DNA of 5,399 nt, taken from contig DMOO01000146.1 of NCBI GenBank assembly GCA_003456855.1, forward strand, positions 1-5,399, written 5' to 3'. The notes below the pieces were generated by a model, which saw only the letters and a list, made by a program, of their open reading frames with translations, did no database searches and was not told the origin of the DNA. Source of the DNA: Sphaerochaeta sp. GTDB lineage: Bacteria; Spirochaetota; Spirochaetia; Sphaerochaetales; Sphaerochaetaceae. The first letter of the stretch is position 1, and the number at the start of each line of letters is the position of its first letter. Both the position numbers and the translations under genes were made by a program. Positions 1-5,399 of this stretch are shown here, one piece after another.

Positions 1-182
1 TCAACGTCAACACAGAGTGCCAGATCGCCTTCACAGAGGCCACAAGAAAGTACTTCGAGGCCGGAAAAGACAAGGAGAGCAAGGGCTTCACTCCTAGAGC
101 CATGCTCGCTCCTGGCCTTGAGGCCACAAAGGCTATGTGCATAAAGAAGATCATGCTCTTCGGCAGCAACGGAAAGGCTTGA
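1..182 (+). CDS. fba: Class II fructose-bisphosphate aldolase, C-terminal end (5' partial)
   Basis: The reading frame enters from the left edge (first complete codon at 3) and stops at TGA 180-182, giving the last 59 residues. The fragment opens with NVNTECQIAFTEA, which matches the conserved segment near the end of class II aldolases where an Asn contacts the substrate phosphate. It closes with a PRAMLAPGLEA segment and KIMLFGSNGKA, the usual end of the short class II family. Members are zinc-dependent and interconvert fructose 1,6-bisphosphate with dihydroxyacetone phosphate and glyceraldehyde 3-phosphate. Some also cleave sedoheptulose or tagatose bisphosphates. The zinc ligands and most of the barrel lie outside the window, so the exact substrate is open; a tagatose-bisphosphate (GatY-like) aldolase is the main alternative. 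The next gene starts 16 bases downstream with no terminator between, which suggests cotranscription with the transketolase genes. Confidence 0.85.
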   Translation, partial: NVNTECQIAFTEATRKYFEAGKDKESKGFTPRAMLAPGLEATKAMCIKKIMLFGSNGKA

Positions 183-198
183 TCAGACGGGGGAATCG

Positions 199-996
199 AT
201 GAGGGATTTGAGCTTCCTGAAGGAAAAGGCCAGACAACTCAGAGTCGACACTCTGGACATGATTCTCAAGGCGGGTTCCGGCCATATCGGGGGATCCTAC
301 TCCATAGCTGAGCTTCTTACCGCTCTGTACTATGACAAGATGGATCTGAAGACTGACAAGTTCGTCCTTTCAAAGGGCCATGCGAACCCGATCCTCTATG
401 CTGTTCTGATGGACAAGGGAATCGCCCCTAAAGAGGCGAAGGATACACTTAGACGTTACAACAGCATCTTCCAGGGGCATCCTGATTCAACCAAGTGCCC
501 AGGACTTGACTGCAGCACCGGATCCCTTGGACAGGGATTGAGCGTAGCAACAGGCATGGCTCTTGGAATGAAGAAGCTCGGGCTTCCGGGAATGGTCTAT
601 GTGATAACTGGCGATGGCGAGATCCAGGAGGGCATCTGCTGGGAGGCCTTCATGTCAGCCAACGCCTTCAAGCTTGACAACCTGACAGTGATCATTGACC
701 GTAACAGGTTGCAGCTCAGTGCTCCAACTGAGGAGACCAATCCTCTGGACAGCGTGGAGGAGAAGCTTAGAAGCTTCCACTTCGCAGTTGATTCAATCGA
801 CGGCCATGACTTCGAACAGATCTTCAAGGCCTTGGACAATGTCTGCGAGGGAAAGCCGCACTGCATCGTTGCAAACACCGTGAAGGGGAAGGGCGTCTCC
901 TTCATCGAGAACGGGGTGAAGTGGCATGGAGCCCTTCCTGCCGGAGATGAGATCGCTGCCGCATACAGGGAACTGGGGGTGGATTATGGCAAATAA
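199..996 (+). CDS. tkt: Transketolase, N-terminal (ThDP-binding) subunit
   Basis: This 265-residue protein corresponds to the first half of a full transketolase. Visible motifs, in order, are GSGHIGGS (residues 26-33, His29), SKGHANP (58-64, His61), GHPD (93-96), STGSLGQGLSVATGMA (106-121), and the thiamine-diphosphate/metal motif GDGE (138-141) closing with Asn169. KGKGVSFIEN (229-238) and KWHG (241-244) follow. The family transfers a two-carbon ketol unit between ketose and aldose phosphates in the cytosolic pentose phosphate pathway. Ile30 sits where full-length enzymes usually have Pro, and RNRLQLSAP (168-176) replaces the common NxLQIDGP form. The ATG at 199 follows GGGGGA at 189-194. 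The 3' end overlaps the C-terminal subunit gene, and the two products should assemble into one enzyme. The acceptor and donor sugars are not readable from this half. Confidence 0.93.
   Translation: MRDLSFLKEKARQLRVDTLDMILKAGSGHIGGSYSIAELLTALYYDKMDLKTDKFVLSKGHANPILYAVLMDKGIAPKEAKDTLRRYNSIFQGHPDSTKCPGLDCSTGSLGQGLSVATGMALGMKKLGLPGMVYVITGDGEIQEGICWEAFMSANAFKLDNLTVIIDRNRLQLSAPTEETNPLDSVEEKLRSFHFAVDSIDGHDFEQIFKALDNVCEGKPHCIVANTVKGKGVSFIENGVKWHGALPAGDEIAAAYRELGVDYGK
975..982 (+). promoter_or_regulatory. Ribosome binding site of the C-terminal transketolase subunit
   Basis: GGGGGTGG lies inside the last codons of the upstream subunit and resembles the consensus GGAGGTGA with few mismatches. It ends 3 bases before the ATG at 986. 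It supports that ATG over the in-frame ATG at 926, and fits translational coupling of the two halves. Confidence 0.6.
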
Positions 997-1924
997 GGAA
1001 GCTACCAGATTCGGTTTCTATGAGGGTTTGGTTGAACTGGCCAAGGAGCATCCTGAGATCTATGCATTGGATGCTGATCTTGCAAAGACAACAGGGTCCG
1101 TAGCCTTCCAGAAGGCTTTCCCTGAGAGATACATCGATGTAGGTATCGCCGAGCAGAACATGGTCGGCATATCGGCTGGATTGAGCAAGGTCGGAATCGT
1201 TCCGTTCTGTGCCTCGATGGCAGTGTTCGTTGTAGGAAGGGCCTTTGAGATCATCAGAAACGGGGTGGCGTACTCCAGACTGAATGTGAAGATAGTCGGA
1301 AGCCATGGCGGAATCACAGCGGCAGGCGATGGTGGAAGCCATCAGTGCGTCGAGGACATCGGTGTCATGAGGTCACTTCCGAACATGGTGATTCTGCAGC
1401 CGTGCGACTCGAACCAGGCAAGGCTGATAGCCAGAATGGCCTATGAGCATCAGGGTCCGGTCTACATCAGGACCTCAAGGGAGCCCATGGAGAGCATAAC
1501 GGAGCTCTCGGATTCCATAGAGTTCGGCAAGGTCCAGGTCCTTTCAGAAGGCACTGACCTCTGCATAGTTGCATCGGGCATGATGACATGCCTTGCGAAG
1601 CAGGCTCTGGAGATTCTGAAGGAGAAGGGCATTAGTGCATCTCTTGTCAACATTCACACAATCAAACCATTCGATAATGATGGTATAATAAAGGCTGTCA
1701 GGAAGGCCAATGGCCGTGTCCTGGTATGCGAGGAGTCAAACATGGTCTGCGGCATAACGGAGGCCGTGGCCAGTGCTCTGGTGGAAGAGGATGGGATCAG
1801 AATCTCCCATGTTGCCATCGAGGACAGATTCGGTCAGTCCGGTGCAACGGCGGAGCTTCTTGAGGCCTATGGAATAACAAAGGAGAACATTGCCGAGAAG
1901 GCTGTGGAGCTTTGTAGAAGGTAG
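986..1924 (+). CDS. tkt: Transketolase, C-terminal subunit (pyrimidine-binding and C-terminal domains)
   Basis: The 312-residue product is the second half of a split transketolase. The segment DVGIAEQNMVGISAGL (51-66) contains the catalytic Glu56 that activates the thiamine ring. FAVFVVGRAFEIIRN-like residues (about 76-92), GGSHQCVEDIGVMRSLPNM (116-134) and VYIRTSREP (159-167, with a likely phosphate-contacting Arg) follow, as in transketolase pyrimidine domains. Residues 185-312 form the transketolase C-terminal domain (VASGMMT, IHTIKPFD, VCEESN, EDRFGQSG). I chose the ATG at 986 because it has a good ribosome binding site and begins at the usual place for this subunit. The in-frame ATG at 926 would add 20 residues that only mirror the conserved end of the upstream gene in another frame. 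The gene overlaps the N-terminal subunit by 11 bases. The residues resemble other split transketolases rather than DXP synthase or a pyruvate dehydrogenase beta subunit. Confidence 0.93.
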   Translation: MANKEATRFGFYEGLVELAKEHPEIYALDADLAKTTGSVAFQKAFPERYIDVGIAEQNMVGISAGLSKVGIVPFCASMAVFVVGRAFEIIRNGVAYSRLNVKIVGSHGGITAAGDGGSHQCVEDIGVMRSLPNMVILQPCDSNQARLIARMAYEHQGPVYIRTSREPMESITELSDSIEFGKVQVLSEGTDLCIVASGMMTCLAKQALEILKEKGISASLVNIHTIKPFDNDGIIKAVRKANGRVLVCEESNMVCGITEAVASALVEEDGIRISHVAIEDRFGQSGATAELLEAYGITKENIAEKAVELCRR

Positions 1925-1930
1925 GAAGGA
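1921..1930 (+). promoter_or_regulatory. Ribosome binding site for the TTG-started sugar kinase
   Basis: GTAGGAAGGA overlaps the transketolase TAG stop (1922-1924) and runs directly into TTG at 1931. The AGGA at 1923-1926 leaves 4 bases to the start; the AAGGA at 1926-1930 leaves none. TTG is the only plausible start between the upstream in-frame stop and the conserved first strand IVGVG, so this site fixes the start. Confidence 0.55.
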
Positions 1931-2845
1931 TTGAAGAGGTTTCAGATAGTAGGGGTCGGCTATAGCTGTGTGGATGCGGTCTGCATAGTCGAGGACTACC
2001 CTGTAGAGGACAGCTCGACTCACATAACCTCAAAGATGGTTTATGGTGGTGGAGCGGTTGCCACGGCGATGGTCGCCGCCGCAAGGCTTGGGTCCAACTG
2101 CGCTTTTATCGGAAACCTTGGAAACGATAGCCTGTCTGATGACATTATCAAGATGTTCAAGGCTGATGGTGTCAACACAGACTATCTGATTAGAAGAGAT
2201 GATTGCTACGGATTGGAGTCGTTCGTGATGGTGAATCCTGCAAACGGATCCAGAACGAAGTTCCCGCAGAGGGACTTCAATCCGGTAATTGACTGGAATC
2301 CCGAACTTGAACAGGTGATTCGGGATTCGAGCATCCTGCATATTGACGGCACCCATTATGAGAATGCCATCAATGCTGCAAGGATAGCCAAGGAGAATGG
2401 AGTCATCCTATCGCTGGACGGCTGCTCGATGCAGAAGGACAACGATAAGAACAAGGCCCTGGCCACCATGGCCGACATATTGATCATGAACAGCAAGTAC
2501 CCTTTGAGGGTCAGTGGAAAGTCCACGTACGATGAGGCTTTGATCGAGATGTCAGGGTGGGGACAGAAGAAGGTCATTGGATGCACGCTCGGTCATGAAG
2601 GAAGCAAATTCGTGATTGATGGAGAGGTGGTCAACTTCCAGTGCTTCGAGGCCGAGAAGGTTGTGGACACAACCGGATGTGGAGATGTCTTCCACGGAGC
2701 CTTCCTGAGCGCTTACGTCTCAGGGATGGGTCTTGTGGATTGCATAAGGTTCGCCAGTGCGGCGGCAAGCTGCAAATGTGCGAAGCATGGAGGCAGGGCA
2801 GGTATACCTGACAGGGATACCGTCCTTGGAATGATCGGTGAATAA
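1931..2845 (+). CDS. PfkB/ribokinase-family carbohydrate kinase (YihV-like branch), TTG start
   Basis: A 304-residue cytosolic sugar kinase of usual family length. The first strand reads FQIVGVGYSCVDAV (4-17). The N-terminal PfkB signature YGGGAVATAMVAAARLG (38-54) leads into FIGNLGND (59-66). The C-terminal signature DTTGCGD (246-252) supplies the anion hole and catalytic Asp252, with Cys250 in place of the common Ala. The tail FAS...KCAKHGGRAGIP (274-292) recalls E. coli sulfofructose kinase YihV as I remember it. However, the YihV sulfonate-binding residues (Lys27, Asn109, Arg138) align by eye with Ser29, Lys110 and Gly140, so a sulfosugar substrate is unlikely. The expected reaction is ATP-dependent phosphorylation of a sugar or sugar phosphate; fructose, fructose 6-phosphate, ribose or another ketose are all possible. 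The gene starts 6 bases after the transketolase and 38 bases precede the binding-protein gene, so it links the metabolic and transport blocks. The specific substrate is not recognisable. Confidence 0.9.
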   Translation: MKRFQIVGVGYSCVDAVCIVEDYPVEDSSTHITSKMVYGGGAVATAMVAAARLGSNCAFIGNLGNDSLSDDIIKMFKADGVNTDYLIRRDDCYGLESFVMVNPANGSRTKFPQRDFNPVIDWNPELEQVIRDSSILHIDGTHYENAINAARIAKENGVILSLDGCSMQKDNDKNKALATMADILIMNSKYPLRVSGKSTYDEALIEMSGWGQKKVIGCTLGHEGSKFVIDGEVVNFQCFEAEKVVDTTGCGDVFHGAFLSAYVSGMGLVDCIRFASAAASCKCAKHGGRAGIPDRDTVLGMIGE

Positions 2846-2864
2846 CTACACGAGGAGAGTGTAG
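2846..2864 (+). promoter_or_regulatory. Small hairpin in the leader of the binding-protein gene
   Basis: CTACAC (2846-2851) pairs with GTGTAG (2859-2864) around a seven-base purine loop, GAGGAGA. An eight-A run and the gene's own ribosome binding site follow. The hairpin has A residues rather than U residues downstream, so it is not an intrinsic terminator on this strand. It begins directly after the kinase stop and may mark an mRNA processing or stability element, or present the Shine-Dalgarno-like loop to ribosomes. The pairing is seen; the role is inferred. Confidence 0.35.
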
Positions 2865-2870
2865 AAAAAA

Positions 2871-2876
2871 AAGGAG
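2871..2876 (+). promoter_or_regulatory. Strong ribosome binding site of the binding-protein gene
   Basis: AAGGAG lies 7 bases before the ATG at 2884, in an A-rich, unstructured stretch. It is the best-formed site in the window and fits high expression of the periplasmic binding protein. Confidence 0.75.
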
Positions 2877-2883
2877 ATGAAAT

Positions 2884-3924
2884 ATGAAGAAAGCATTGAG
2901 TATTCTGCTTATCGCAATGGTTGCTATCACAGCCATTTTCGCTCAGGCCGCTACTGAAGCACAGGAGGGTGGTTCCGGAGAACTCATTCTCTATACAACA
3001 GTCAGCCAGGCACACTATGACATTGCAATTGCAAAGTTCAATGAGCTGTATCCAAACATCAAGGTCTACTACACCTATGGTGGCGCAGGCGACTGCAAGG
3101 CAAGAATCCAGGCAGAGGCTGCAAACCCACAGGCTGATGTTCAGTTCGGTGGACTTCAGTATGCTGACCTTGCTGCATACGGCGATTACTTCGAGACCTA
3201 TGTCAGCGTCAACGACTCAAAGATGCAGGACGGCTACAAGAACACATCCGGAAAGCTCACATTCCACGACATCCAGATCCCATGTATGATCGTCAACGAT
3301 GCTCTTGAGGCACAGCTCGGCGTCAAGGTCACTGGATGGAACTCACTTCTTGATCCAGCTCTCTATGGAAAGGTTGTCATGGCCAACCCGACATCATCCT
3401 CATCAGCATGGAACAACCTCCAGTGCCTGCTCACAGACTTCGGTGGTTGGGACAGCGAGGCAGCTTGGGACTACATCGCAAAGCTCATGCAGAACGGTCT
3501 TGTCGTCGTAAGCTCATCTTCAATTCCTGGCAAGTCAACATTCGCAGGCGAGTATGCTGTCGGTCTCTCATATGAGCCAGCAATCGTCAAGCTGATCGAT
3601 GCCGGAACAACAGGTGGCCACATGGTATTCTGGGAAGAGGGTGTCACAAGTGTTGGATTCGCTTCAGCAATCATCAAGGGTGCCAAGAACCTTGCTAATG
3701 CAAAGCTGTTCATGGACTTCCTCCAGTCCGATGCAGGACAGCAGTCCTACCTCGATGCAGCTGCAAGACCAGCTACAACAACAAAGCTCGAGGGTGGCAG
3801 CCCGACAATGGTTGACCTTGATACAGTCAACTACAAGGTCGCTGACACAGAGGCTCTTGCAAACAACAAGGCAGCTATCTGCGACAAGTGGAACGAGTAC
3901 TGGGCAAAGTACGGCAAGAACTAA
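2884..3924 (+). CDS. ABC transporter periplasmic substrate-binding protein, AfuA/FbpA-like (COG1840 type)
   Basis: This 346-residue protein has a Sec signal peptide: Lys2-Lys3, a hydrophobic core over residues 4-19, and a likely cut after Ala20 or Ala22 (AIFA/QA). No Cys stands at the cut, so it should be a soluble periplasmic protein rather than a lipoprotein. The mature part opens with ELILYTTVSQAHYD (33-46), then a family pattern of FNELYPNIKV (52-61), an ANPTSSSSAW segment (167-176), AGEYAVGLSYEP (221-232) and GAKNLANAKLFMDFLQSDAGQ (266-286, approximate). This matches the ferric/sugar-phosphate/aminoethylphosphonate binding-protein family. The adjacent Tyr pair that binds iron in FbpA-type proteins is not seen at the expected place; Tyr230 is followed by Glu. 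An organic or phosphorylated ligand, as for Actinobacillus AfuA, is therefore more likely than ferric iron, but this is inference. Codon choice is strongly biased (25 GCA, 18 GCT, 5 GCC, no GCG for Ala, counted by eye), which suggests high expression. The ATPase and permease genes follow. Confidence 0.9.
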   Translation: MKKALSILLIAMVAITAIFAQAATEAQEGGSGELILYTTVSQAHYDIAIAKFNELYPNIKVYYTYGGAGDCKARIQAEAANPQADVQFGGLQYADLAAYGDYFETYVSVNDSKMQDGYKNTSGKLTFHDIQIPCMIVNDALEAQLGVKVTGWNSLLDPALYGKVVMANPTSSSSAWNNLQCLLTDFGGWDSEAAWDYIAKLMQNGLVVVSSSSIPGKSTFAGEYAVGLSYEPAIVKLIDAGTTGGHMVFWEEGVTSVGFASAIIKGAKNLANAKLFMDFLQSDAGQQSYLDAAARPATTTKLEGGSPTMVDLDTVNYKVADTEALANNKAAICDKWNEYWAKYGKN

Positions 3925-3943
3925 TCTAGTTTGATTTCTCATA

Positions 3944-3967
3944 GTGGCCCCATTGTCCTGGGGCCAC
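3944..3967 (+). terminator. GC-rich hairpin after the binding-protein gene, possible partial terminator
   Basis: GTGGCCCC (3944-3951) pairs perfectly with GGGGCCAC (3960-3967) around an eight-base loop, 19 bases after the binding-protein stop. Only ATATTT follows, a weak U-rich tail. It could be a leaky terminator or a 3' stabilising structure that lets the binding protein be made in excess of the ATPase and permease. The stem is clear; the function is inferred. Confidence 0.5.
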
Positions 3968-3972
3968 ATATT

Positions 3973-3989
3973 TGCCCACTTGCTGGGCA
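3973..3989 (+). other. Second hairpin in the binding protein-ATPase gap
   Basis: TGCCCA (3973-3978) pairs with TGGGCA (3984-3989) around the loop CTTGC, five bases after the first hairpin. No U run follows; the next bases are CCAATAAAAAA. It probably acts with the first stem as a transcript barrier to 3' exonucleases or as part of an attenuator. Confidence 0.4.
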
Positions 3990-4006
3990 CCAATAAAAAA
4001 CATAGC

Positions 4007-4010
4007 GGAG
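4007..4010 (+). promoter_or_regulatory. Ribosome binding site of the ATPase gene
   Basis: GGAG lies 10 bases before the ATG at 4021. It is weaker and further from the start than the site of the binding-protein gene, which fits lower output of the ATPase. Confidence 0.5.
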
Positions 4011-4020
4011 TTGTAAGATT

Positions 4021-5106
4021 ATGGATGTCAGAATCACAATAAAGAATGCAGTGAAAAAGTATGGCGATTTCGTGGCCATTCCTGATTTGTCTCTGGAGAT
4101 CGAGCCTGGAGAGTTCTTCACCCTCCTTGGTCCTTCAGGTTGTGGAAAGACGACTCTGCTCAGAATGATCGCTGGATTTAACTCAATTGAAGGAGGAGAG
4201 TTCTACTTCGGTGAGCGCCTCATCAATGACCTTGACCCTTCCAAGAGAAACATTGGAATGGTCTTCCAGAACTATGCTATCTTTCCACATCTAACAGTAA
4301 GAAAGAACGTTGCTTTCGGACTCAAGAACAGGAAGCTTCCGAAAGATGAGATAAAGACCAAGACAGACCACTTCATGGGTCTGATGAAGATCTCAGAGTA
4401 TGCAGACCGTCTGCCTGAGAAGCTCTCAGGTGGCCAGCAGCAGAGAGTCGCCCTGGCCAGAGCCCTGGCAATCGAGCCTGAGGTTCTCCTGATGGATGAG
4501 CCTCTGTCAAACCTTGATGCAAAGCTCAGGGTAGAGATGAGATCAGCCATCAAGGAGATCCAGAACAGACTGGGAATCACAACTGTCTACGTCACACATG
4601 ATCAGGAGGAGGCAATGGCAGTCTCCGACAGAATCGCTGTCATGAACCTTGGTGTCATCCAGCAGATAGGTACACCTAAGAAGCTGTACCAGAGACCAGC
4701 AAACAGATTCGTCGCCTCCTTCATTGGCCGCACGAACCTTATGGATGCCTCGATAAAGGTCAGTGATGGCGTCAAGTCATTGGTGTTCAACAATGGCTAC
4801 ACGGTCAGGATGGACAACCTGACCGATGTCACTGACGGGCAGAAGGTTTCAGTCTCCGTGAGACCTGAGGAACTTATAATCAGCAAGGGTTCTGAGGGTG
4901 GCCTTGTGGGAAAGGTCCAGTACAGCACCTTCCTTGGACTGAATACACACTATGTTGTTGAGCTTCCTGATGGGACAAGGGTGGAGATCATCCAGGAGTC
5001 CCAGATCGATGACATCATCGAGAACGGGACAGAGGTCAACATGGTCGTGAAGGCCGAGAAGATCAACGTGTTCACCGAGGACGGTGAGAAGTCCTTGGTC
5101 AAGTGA
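4021..5106 (+). CDS. ABC transporter ATP-binding subunit with TOBE domain (AfuC/FbpC/PotA-like)
   Basis: The 361-residue protein is a full-length importer ATPase of the CUT1/ferric/polyamine class and drives uptake from the cytosolic face of the membrane. All nucleotide-binding elements are present: A-loop Tyr14, Walker A GPSGCGKTT (37-45), Q-loop Gln83 in QNYAIFPH, signature LSGGQQQR (135-142), Walker B LLMDEP (156-161), D-loop SNLD (163-166), and switch His193 in VTHDQEEA. The coupling-region wording VFQNYAIFPHLTV is typical of this class. Residues about 236-350 form the C-terminal regulatory/TOBE region, including VSVRPEEL (278-285) and VGKVQYSTFLGLNTHYVVEL (296-315). The gene lies 96 bases after the binding-protein gene and 7 bases before the permease gene, so its partners are those two products. 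Substrate specificity cannot be read from an ATPase; the subclass rests on the neighbouring binding protein. Confidence 0.95.
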   Translation: MDVRITIKNAVKKYGDFVAIPDLSLEIEPGEFFTLLGPSGCGKTTLLRMIAGFNSIEGGEFYFGERLINDLDPSKRNIGMVFQNYAIFPHLTVRKNVAFGLKNRKLPKDEIKTKTDHFMGLMKISEYADRLPEKLSGGQQQRVALARALAIEPEVLLMDEPLSNLDAKLRVEMRSAIKEIQNRLGITTVYVTHDQEEAMAVSDRIAVMNLGVIQQIGTPKKLYQRPANRFVASFIGRTNLMDASIKVSDGVKSLVFNNGYTVRMDNLTDVTDGQKVSVSVRPEELIISKGSEGGLVGKVQYSTFLGLNTHYVVELPDGTRVEIIQESQIDDIIENGTEVNMVVKAEKINVFTEDGEKSLVK

Positions 5107-5113
5107 GGAGCGT

Positions 5114-5399
5114 ATGAAAAAGAAGGCAAAATTCGATTTCTGGGTTATTGCAAGTCTCATCGTGCTTGCTCTATACCTGCTTTTCATGGTCTATCCTCTG
5201 CTCAAGATAGTCAGACAATCGGTTCTTGATGAGAAGACCGGTGCTCTGACTCTTAAGCACTTCATCAAGTTCTTCAGTCAGCCCTACTATTTCAGGACAT
5301 TGACCAACAGCTTCAAGGTTGCCCTGTGCACATGTGGAATCTCCTTGGTCCTGGGTGTTCCTTTGGCCTACCTGTACAACATGTATGAGATCAAGGGCA
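5114..5399 (+). CDS. ABC transporter permease, N-terminal part (3' partial)
   Basis: Translation from ATG 5114 stays open to the right edge, giving 95 residues. GAGGAG (5105-5110) overlaps the ATPase stop and lies 3 bases before the start, which supports translational coupling. A basic start (MKKKAK) precedes a first membrane helix at about residues 10-30, ending in the MVYPLLK segment common in binding-protein-dependent permeases. A periplasmic stretch with LTLKHFIKFF (46-55) and LTNSFKVAL (63-71) leads into a second helix at about 68-88 (ISLVLGVPLAYLYN). This pattern fits the FbpB/AfuB/ThiP-like class, whose members are often about 500-560 residues with two fused permease domains. The EAA coupling loop lies beyond the window, so whether this one is single or double length is unknown. 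It should form the membrane channel for the adjacent binding protein and ATPase. Confidence 0.88.
   Translation, partial: MKKKAKFDFWVIASLIVLALYLLFMVYPLLKIVRQSVLDEKTGALTLKHFIKFFSQPYYFRTLTNSFKVALCTCGISLVLGVPLAYLYNMYEIKG

Noticed and set aside
761..777. Short direct repeat GAAGCTT / GAAGCTT
   Set aside because: It is a coding coincidence of Glu-Lys-Leu-type codons in the transketolase gene, with no further copies or structure.
926..985. In-frame upstream ATG that would lengthen the C-terminal transketolase subunit by 20 residues
   Set aside because: It would overlap the N-terminal subunit gene by 71 bases, and the added residues are just the other-frame reading of its conserved WHGALP end. The ATG at 986 has a good ribosome binding site and fits the family start.
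597..1342. Antisense open frames opposite the transketolase genes (597-905 and 902-1342, minus strand)
   Set aside because: They lie opposite well-supported conserved coding regions, show no recognisable domain, and have low-complexity shadow-frame composition.
1797..2084. Minus-strand open frame across the transketolase-kinase junction
   Set aside because: It covers the ends of two firmly supported genes, and its His/Pro/Ser-rich product matches no family I know.
2799..2810. Perfect 12-base palindrome CAGGTATACCTG near the kinase 3' end, a possible operator
   Set aside because: It encodes the family-typical AGIP segment, one such palindrome is expected by chance in a window this size, and no promoter elements surround it.
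199..2845. Sulfoquinovose breakdown operon (split transketolase SqwGH-like or YihV-like kinase)
   Set aside because: The kinase lacks the sulfonate-binding residues as I recall them, and no isomerase or sulfolactaldehyde enzyme is in the window. It remains possible only if flanking genes show otherwise.
2820..2870. Possible separate promoter for the binding-protein gene (TTGGAA at 2826-2831)
   Set aside because: No acceptable -10 element lies 16-18 bases downstream, so a promoter cannot be supported from the sequence.

Overview
The window is one continuous run of seven same-strand genes with no gap longer than 96 bases and no mobile, CRISPR, tRNA or rRNA features. GC content is moderate by eye, and Arg codons AGA/AGG and Gly codon GGA are frequent. 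The solute-binding protein carries a short non-lipoprotein export signal ending in an FAQAATEA-type junction. This suggests a diderm bacterium, most likely a spirochaete (Sphaerochaeta/Treponema-like). That assignment is an inference from sequence style, not from a marker gene.

The left half (1-2845) is a carbohydrate-metabolism block. It holds the 3' end of a class II fructose-bisphosphate aldolase gene, then the two halves of a split transketolase. The N-terminal ThDP-binding subunit (199-996) overlaps the C-terminal subunit (986-1924) by 11 bases. A PfkB/ribokinase-family sugar kinase with a TTG start (1931-2845) follows 6 bases later. Tight spacing implies one transcript with coupled translation.

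The right half (2884-5399) is an ABC importer of the AfuABC/FbpABC (COG1840-type) class. It has a periplasmic binding protein (2884-3924), an ATPase with a TOBE domain (4021-5106), and the start of a permease that runs off the window (5114-5399). A small hairpin precedes the strong ribosome binding site of the binding protein. Two tandem hairpins lie between the binding-protein and ATPase genes. This layout would fit a binding protein made in excess over the membrane components.

The gene order suggests an importer feeding a sugar or sugar phosphate to a kinase/transketolase/aldolase set. In the same transporter class, Actinobacillus AfuABC imports sugar phosphates, including a transketolase product. 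The iron-type tyrosine pair is not evident in this binding protein. The substrate cannot be settled from the sequence. I see no clearly novel system; the most useful lead is the pairing of this transporter class with a transketolase/aldolase/kinase module.
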